Part shown: one piece after another, positions 59,611 through 64,000 of the stretch
How the letters are laid out: the number at the start of each line of letters is the position of its first letter
Position numbering within the stretch: the first letter of the stretch is position 1
Origin: Clostridiales bacterium
GTDB taxonomy: Bacteria > Bacillota > Clostridia > Oscillospirales > Acutalibacteraceae
Reading direction: 5' to 3'
DNA length: 64,000 nt
Assembly: GCA_018364155.1 (NCBI GenBank)
Contig: JAGZMM010000001.1
Span: forward strand, 124,001-188,000
Position numbers and translations under genes: made by a program
The notes under the pieces: model-generated
What the model was told of the DNA's origin: nothing
Database searches by the model: none
The model's input: the letters and a program-made list of their open reading frames with translations, nothing else

Positions 59611-59768
59611 TGCGCACAGCTGCAAGATGGACGCCTTAATTTCAGTGAATATAATGAATATTGTAGCATGAAATCAAGGATAAAACAACAAATCCTGAAA
59701 ATTATTCTTATTTTCGGCTGTGTTTTTGTATATTTTCTTAAACGTCATCTTGCAGAAGGCTGTGCGCA
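59611..59768. repeat. Inverted-repeat element, MITE-like
   Basis: The left arm begins TGCGCACAGCTGCAAGATGG (59611-59630) and the right arm (59738-59768) reads as its reverse complement with a three-base and a one-base indel. They surround about 100 bases of AT-rich sequence without a gene. No clear target-site duplication is visible. It could be a small non-autonomous mobile element or a long hairpin. Confidence 0.5.
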
Positions 59769-59852
59769 AAGTATCACGGTCTTAGTTTTTGTTTGTTGCC
59801 AGAATTTCGCGTGTTTTTGGGAGCATTTTCATGTACCCGATCCAGTTCTTCC

Positions 59853-61271
59853 TTATCTGGTCACGATATCAACCGGCACATTGAAAATTTTCGCAACCTT
59901 CACAATCGTGTCGATATGTCTGCCCGTGGCTGCTGCAAAGTGATGGGTCGGTCCGCACTCGCTCCAGCGGTTGACAAACTCTCTTGCCCCACAGGTAAAG
60001 CGCGTTCTCATATTGGTGTCACCAAAGGAAAGAATCTTTCCTTCCTCATTGACGCCCTCCGCCGCAATGAACTTAAAGTGTCCGTCGCCATCCTGCGTAA
60101 TGGCCAGATAAGTGACCGGGCCCGTATACGGATAGAACTGCGTCAGGTAACCGCCGCCCGTTTTTCCATGGAATACCTTTACGATCTTCATAGTCGGTTT
60201 TTTATCAGAGATATCCGCATCACCGGAACCGCTGTGCCCAATGATAGCAATATCGTCATTAAAATCAATGGAATACATCTCAGCAAGCTGACCGGTTCCC
60301 GAGATGGTCTTCAAAATGCTCATAGCCATGGCGACCTTAATGTCGCCTTCCACTGCGCAGGCTGTTCCCTGCTTGATCAGCATAGAAAAGGCGGGAATCA
60401 GCATGCTGTCAAGAACGCCTGCCTTGCCGGTTGCAAATCCGTCGTAATGGGAAGCGATCAGGCCGAGCTTTTCCGTTTTTACCCACTGCTCAAAGGCCAC
60501 AACATATTTTGCCATTTCCCATACTTTTTCCACACTGCCGCCGCCTTCTATATCGAAGGTGTCCAGAATGTCCTGGGCTTTGGCACGAATTGCCTCATCA
60601 TCCGTAATATCATCGGCAATCGCCCACATCTTCTCCCAATCGAACTGCTTGGTATATAGATGCATTCTTCTGTACAGGTTGGATTCGTCGATGTAAAGAT
60701 CCATCATACCGGGATAGGGTCTTCCGATCTGTGCAATGTTCGTGTCCCGGAATCTTCTTCTGGTCTGGGCAGCGCGGCACCATTCTTCAATCTCCTTTTG
60801 AACGCCCGGATCGCCGCCTTCTACTACGCCGGTAATGACCGCATGACGTTTTCCATACCGCTCCAGGTCGGCCACCATTTCACCCACGGCGCCGCAGGCA
60901 TAGCCCTCTCCAAGCCAGGAAGCAATGTCCGTATGGTCATAATCGAGAGCCTTCAGTTTCTGAAGGTTCACGAGAACCACCGGAACATCCAAATCCTTCA
61001 CTGCCGGAAGCATATTGTAGGAGGTAGCGTAAGTCAAAAGCTGCAGAAACACCAGGTCAACGTCGGCGCTGCGGAACAGATCGCCGGCAGCCTGGGATTG
61101 CTCCTTGGTCGTGACCATTCCTCCATCAATGATTTCCACGGTGTCGGGAAGGCTCTTTTTGAAGGCGTCATACTGTGCCTCAAATTCCGGCACCAGTGAC
61201 GGGAACTGAGGCAGATACGCCCCCAGCGCAATAGAGAATACACCGATTTTTGCTTTTGTGTTTACCAACAT
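59853..61271 (-). CDS. L-fucose/L-arabinose isomerase family protein
   Basis: A 472-residue protein of the L-arabinose/L-fucose isomerase superfamily. The start 'KIGVFSIALGAYLPQFPSL' and blocks 'LQLLTYATSYNMLPAV', 'GLIASHYDGF', 'CAVEGDIKVAMAM', 'GHSGSGDADI' and 'GPTHHFAAATG' fit this fold, with Glu and His candidates for the metal site in 'AVEGD' and 'THHF'. ATG 61271 lies nine bases after GGAG. The actual sugar is not identifiable; many family members in Clostridia are uncharacterised. It follows a flavodoxin-family gene by 44 bases in the same operon. Confidence 0.82.
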   Translation of the reverse strand: MLVNTKAKIGVFSIALGAYLPQFPSLVPEFEAQYDAFKKSLPDTVEIIDGGMVTTKEQSQAAGDLFRSADVDLVFLQLLTYATSYNMLPAVKDLDVPVVLVNLQKLKALDYDHTDIASWLGEGYACGAVGEMVADLERYGKRHAVITGVVEGGDPGVQKEIEEWCRAAQTRRRFRDTNIAQIGRPYPGMMDLYIDESNLYRRMHLYTKQFDWEKMWAIADDITDDEAIRAKAQDILDTFDIEGGGSVEKVWEMAKYVVAFEQWVKTEKLGLIASHYDGFATGKAGVLDSMLIPAFSMLIKQGTACAVEGDIKVAMAMSILKTISGTGQLAEMYSIDFNDDIAIIGHSGSGDADISDKKPTMKIVKVFHGKTGGGYLTQFYPYTGPVTYLAITQDGDGHFKFIAAEGVNEEGKILSFGDTNMRTRFTCGAREFVNRWSECGPTHHFAAATGRHIDTIVKVAKIFNVPVDIVTR

Positions 61272-61315
61272 GATTGTTTGCTCCTTTCATTTATGTACTG
61301 CGTAACTATTTATAG

Positions 61316-61858
61316 TTATGAAATGGATTTTCCCATTTCAAACGCTTTTTTAATCGCCGGATGCCCCTTGATTTCTCCTGCTTCGTTTACGCCGCCTGCA
61401 AAAACAGTCCCTGCCAGCCGTGCCCGCTCGTAACAGGCGATCCAGCCGTTTAGGCCATGAATGGCGCCTTCGTCCACTCCGTCTTCCTCTTCTGCCGCAG
61501 CAGAAAGCAGGTAAATATCACCAAAGGCATAATCCGCCGAGTAAAGAGAGTTCGCACGGTCGATCATGGTCTTCATCTGGCCGCTCATCTCATAATAGTA
61601 AATCGGGGTAGCCCAGACAATGACTTGTGCGTCCTTCATTTTCTCAGTAATGGCAAGTGCATCGTCCTCAATCACGCATTTCCCGATTTTCTGACAGGCT
61701 AGGCACCCTTTACAGAAAGCAATGGATTTGTCCTTCAGGGAAACGAGTTCGACTTCATTTCCAGCCGCTAACGCACCCTCTGCAAATGCTTCGGCCAGCG
61801 CTTGCGAATTGCTTTTGTTTCTAAGACTGGTGCTTAAAATAAAAACTTTTTTAGACAA
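61316..61858 (-). CDS. Flavodoxin-family (NADPH-dependent FMN reductase type) protein
   Basis: A 180-residue flavoprotein: 'KVFILSTSLRNKSNSQALAEAFAEGA' (phosphate-binding loop of FMN reductases), 'CKGCLACQKIGKCVIEDDA' (cysteine-rich loop common in the iron-sulfur-flavoprotein-like branch) and 'IVWATPIYYYEMSGQMKTMIDR' (FMN site). TTG 61858 lies eight bases after GGAGG. It is first in an operon with the isomerase-family gene. Likely an electron-transfer or quinone-type reductase; partner unknown. Confidence 0.9.
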   Translation of the reverse strand: MSKKVFILSTSLRNKSNSQALAEAFAEGALAAGNEVELVSLKDKSIAFCKGCLACQKIGKCVIEDDALAITEKMKDAQVIVWATPIYYYEMSGQMKTMIDRANSLYSADYAFGDIYLLSAAAEEEDGVDEGAIHGLNGWIACYERARLAGTVFAGGVNEAGEIKGHPAIKKAFEMGKSIS

Positions 61859-61915
61859 TACACAGTCCTCCCTGCATATTCGGTTTGATTTCTTGCCGCA
61901 TCGCAGCATCCTTAT

Positions 61916-61946
61916 ATTATAATACCGAAACAGAACAGCAGGTCAA
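61916..61946 (-). promoter_or_regulatory. Promoter of the flavodoxin/isomerase operon
   Basis: Minus-strand TTGACC (61941-61946) with TATTAT (61919-61924) at 16 bases or TATAAT (61916-61921) at 19. Confidence 0.6.
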
Positions 61947-62107
61947 GATGCTTTCAAAATTTTTAAGCCGTTTTCAAAGAATCCAACGCTTCATCCGTCT
62001 GAACGTGTACCCAAATTGACAGGGCTGTGCAAGCAGGCTTTTTCTCGCAAAAGGATCATTATGGCTTTCTTTGTGCAAACCCAGAGAGATGTTTTGGAGA
62101 AGGGACC

Positions 62108-63337
62108 TTACCTGCGCTTTTTGGTCATGATTTCTTCCTTGGTAAGCAAGACCACCGTCTCCACATGATTGGTATGAGGAAACATGTCCACCGGCTGGAC
62201 ATGCCGCACAGCATATCCGGTTTCGGTCAGCTGGCGCAGGTCCCGGGCCAGAGTCTCCGGGTTACAGGAAATGTACACGATCCGTTTGGGTCCAAGCATC
62301 GCCAGGGAAGAGAGGAACTTTGGCGTGCTCCCCGCTCGGGGCGGGTCGAGAAAGACCACGTCCGCCTGTCCGCCTTCTTTGGCCATTTCACTTAGAAAAT
62401 CCCCGGCGTCTGCCCGGGTAAAATAAGCGTTCTTCACCCCGTTGCGGCGGGCGTTGCTGATGGCGTCGCGCACCGCGTCCGGATTCGACTCCACGCCGAT
62501 GACCCGGCCGGCCATGCGGCTGGCAATCAAACCGATGGTGCCGATGCCGCAATAGGCGTCAATCACAGTTTCCTTACCGGTTAGATCGGCAAGCTCCATA
62601 GCCTTTTGGTAGAGAACTTCCGTCTGCACGGGATTAACCTGGTAAAAGGACTTGGCCGAAATGCGAAAGACGCACCCGCACAGCGTATCCTCAATATAAC
62701 CCGGGCCGTACAGTATCTTTTCCGATTCTCCCAGCACCAAACTGGTGCGATGTCGGTTGACGTTCATGAGGACAGTCGTAATCTGCGGATGCTGCTTGCG
62801 CAGCGCTTCCACAAAGCGGTTTTTTGCCGGGAAAATTGGCGTTGCAGTCACCAGAACCACCATAATCTGGCCGCTTTGAAAGCCACGCTTGACCAGCACA
62901 TGGCGCAGAAATCCCGTTTCCCGGTCTTCGTCATAGGGCAGGAGCTTGAAGCTTTTGAGCAGGCCGCGGATGGTGACAATGATTTCGTCCGCCTTCTTGT
63001 CCTCAATCAGGCAATCGTTAACGTTGACCACCCGATGGGTGCTCGATTGATAGACGCCCGACCGGATTTTTGATTGGCGCCGGTCATACGAAAAGGCCGC
63101 CTGGACTTTGTTGCGGTAGTGGTACGGGTCCTCCATTCCAAGAATTGGTTCCACCGGCCCGTATGCGCCAAGTAGACGCTGCACCAGCCCTTGCTTGAAG
63201 GCAAGCTGGCGGGAATACTCCATATTTTGCAGCTGGCAGCCGCCGCATTTCTTTGCAACCGGGCACAAAAGCAGATTGGTCTGTGCTTCTGGTCTGCGGG
63301 GAACTTCCGCCGATTTTTTTTGATTGCTTGCGTTCAA
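62108..63337 (-). CDS. rlmD: 23S rRNA (uracil-C5) methyltransferase, RlmD/RumA family
   Basis: SAM-dependent methylase of a uracil in 23S rRNA. The roughly 409-residue product has the iron-sulfur ligands 'CPVAKKCGGCQ' (Cys25, Cys31, Cys34) with a fourth in 'NDCLIED', the SAM site 'VIDAYCGIGTIGL', 'VFLDPPRAGS' and the catalytic cysteine in 'YISCNPETLARDL'. No TRAM domain precedes it. TTG 63337 lies five bases after AGAGGA; a GTG at 63364 has no ribosome site and would leave only a 12-base leader from the predicted promoter. RlmCD (dual-site) activity is an alternative. Confidence 0.92.
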   Translation of the reverse strand: MNASNQKKSAEVPRRPEAQTNLLLCPVAKKCGGCQLQNMEYSRQLAFKQGLVQRLLGAYGPVEPILGMEDPYHYRNKVQAAFSYDRRQSKIRSGVYQSSTHRVVNVNDCLIEDKKADEIIVTIRGLLKSFKLLPYDEDRETGFLRHVLVKRGFQSGQIMVVLVTATPIFPAKNRFVEALRKQHPQITTVLMNVNRHRTSLVLGESEKILYGPGYIEDTLCGCVFRISAKSFYQVNPVQTEVLYQKAMELADLTGKETVIDAYCGIGTIGLIASRMAGRVIGVESNPDAVRDAISNARRNGVKNAYFTRADAGDFLSEMAKEGGQADVVFLDPPRAGSTPKFLSSLAMLGPKRIVYISCNPETLARDLRQLTETGYAVRHVQPVDMFPHTNHVETVVLLTKEEIMTKKRR

Positions 63338-63382
63338 ATAGCATCCTCTTTTCTGACGGCTCACGGCCGGTTCTTCGAGAAA

Positions 63383-63391
63383 AGTATACCA
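63383..63391 (-). promoter_or_regulatory. Extended -10 promoter of the rRNA methyltransferase gene
   Basis: Minus strand TG-G-TATACT without a good -35 box, about 40 bases before the TTG start. Confidence 0.5.
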
Positions 63392-63513
63392 CAGATTCCA
63401 GCGTTCGGATACCGTTTCTTTTTTCGGTCTGCAAGATTGTGGAGAGTCGGTTCTTTTTAGACCGAGCGGATAAAAAATAGGCCTGATTATCTTTTGATTT
63501 TATGAAAAATATG

Positions 63514-63519
63514 TATAAT
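63514..63519 (+). promoter_or_regulatory. -10 box of the protease gene
   Basis: A perfect TATAAT in a strongly AT-rich stretch, about 35 bases before the start codon; the -35 box is weak (TTTTGA at 63492). Confidence 0.45.
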
Positions 63520-63553
63520 AAAAAATAGGTTTATATGGATGGGAGGAAATGAA

Positions 63554-64000
63554 ATGAAACGAAAAGAGGCATGCAAAAAATGGATTGGCCTGCTACTGGT
63601 GGTATTAATGCTGGCGGGCAGCTCGCTGACGGCATTTGCAGCCCCGGTTGAAGAGAAGAGTGGTACCTTTCCTTTCACAGTGGCGCCGGTCAACGAAGCT
63701 TATCTGGATTATTTGGAAAACGGAAGATCCGGGAAGGTTCCTTCCACTCTGGATCTGTCCTACCTGTCGCCCAGCCTTGCCCAAAACCGTGCCCGGTCGC
63801 TTTTGCCAAAGAGCTATGACCTAAGAAAGCTGGGACTTGTCGGCCCGGTACGCGATCAGGGAAGCTATGGTACCTGCTGGGCTTTTTCTGCGCTTGCCTC
63901 CATTGAGTCGGAACTGTACAGCCGCTTTCCGCTCACCGATCTTTCGGAACGGCATCTGGCCTGGTTTACCTATACGGGACCGGAGCAGGAGGAGGCCTAT
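63554..64000 (+). CDS. Secreted papain-family (C1A) cysteine protease, 5' part
   Basis: The first 149 residues of a protein that runs off the window. A signal peptide (Lys-rich start, hydrophobic 11-25, AFA-A cleavage near 30) is followed by a short pro-region and the start of the peptidase: 'YDLRKLGLVGPVRDQGSYGTCWAFSALASIESEL' with the oxyanion glutamine (Gln102) and catalytic cysteine (Cys108). ATG 63554 lies seven bases after GGAGG. Related clostridial proteins often add cell-wall or Ig-like domains at the C-terminus; this cannot be seen here. Confidence 0.93.
   Translation, partial: MKRKEACKKWIGLLLVVLMLAGSSLTAFAAPVEEKSGTFPFTVAPVNEAYLDYLENGRSGKVPSTLDLSYLSPSLAQNRARSLLPKSYDLRKLGLVGPVRDQGSYGTCWAFSALASIESELYSRFPLTDLSERHLAWFTYTGPEQEEAY

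Overview
The window reads as chromosome of a moderately GC-rich (mid-50s %), low-motility-type anaerobic Firmicute, most likely a gut member of the Clostridia/Oscillospirales. This rests on Shine-Dalgarno sites of the GGAGG type, frequent TTG/GTG starts, a lysine riboswitch, SpeD/NspC polyamine genes, rubredoxin, DUF4317, DUF4261 and DUF2695 proteins, large PAS-rich hybrid kinases, and a type I-C style CRISPR repeat. The species cannot be named from the sequence alone.

Left part (1-17.6 kb), mostly housekeeping: the end of a PHP phosphoesterase; a minus-strand lysine/diaminopimelate operon (asd-dapA-dapB-ACT protein) under a lysine riboswitch with its own terminator; queA; an AT-rich island with a lipoprotein and a broken phage Gp15 gene; a strong promoter, about 380 nt of highly structured untranslated RNA and an intrinsic terminator, followed by a polyamine cluster (speD, arginine-type decarboxylase, speE, speB, carboxyspermidine dehydrogenase, nspC) that encodes both known spermidine routes; then pyruvate kinase and a VanY-like carboxypeptidase. 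A decayed array of CRISPR-like hairpin repeats lies inside the polyamine cluster.

Middle (17.7-27.3 kb), accessory: two tRNA-Ser genes, then a locus of small immunity-type genes, several of them broken (Imm51-like fragment, DUF6881, DUF2695, TPR protein, SF0329 remnant), leading into a tight six-gene run headed by the RNA ligase rtcB and including a barstar and a DUF4261 protein. It ends at an orphan CRISPR array with a type I-C-like leader but no cas genes.

Signalling block (27.5-50 kb): a lipid pair (PlsY-like, glycolipid glycosyltransferase); then an apparent operon with a REC-GGDEF-EAL-REC-GGDEF protein, an NTF2/PAS hybrid kinase with two receivers, a free Hpt protein and a 1548-residue multi-PAS hybrid kinase, which looks like a phosphorelay coupled to cyclic-di-GMP. 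After it come an XRE-regulated ABC exporter, an AdhR-like MerR/alcohol dehydrogenase/CMD operon, and a kinase with two solute-binding domains.

Right part (50-64 kb): a YyaL-type thioredoxin-fold protein, an SOS-controlled uvrB-uvrA pair, rubredoxin, a flavoprotein next to a GtrA fragment, a sugar-isomerase-family gene with a flavodoxin gene, an RlmD-type rRNA methyltransferase, and the start of a secreted papain-family protease.
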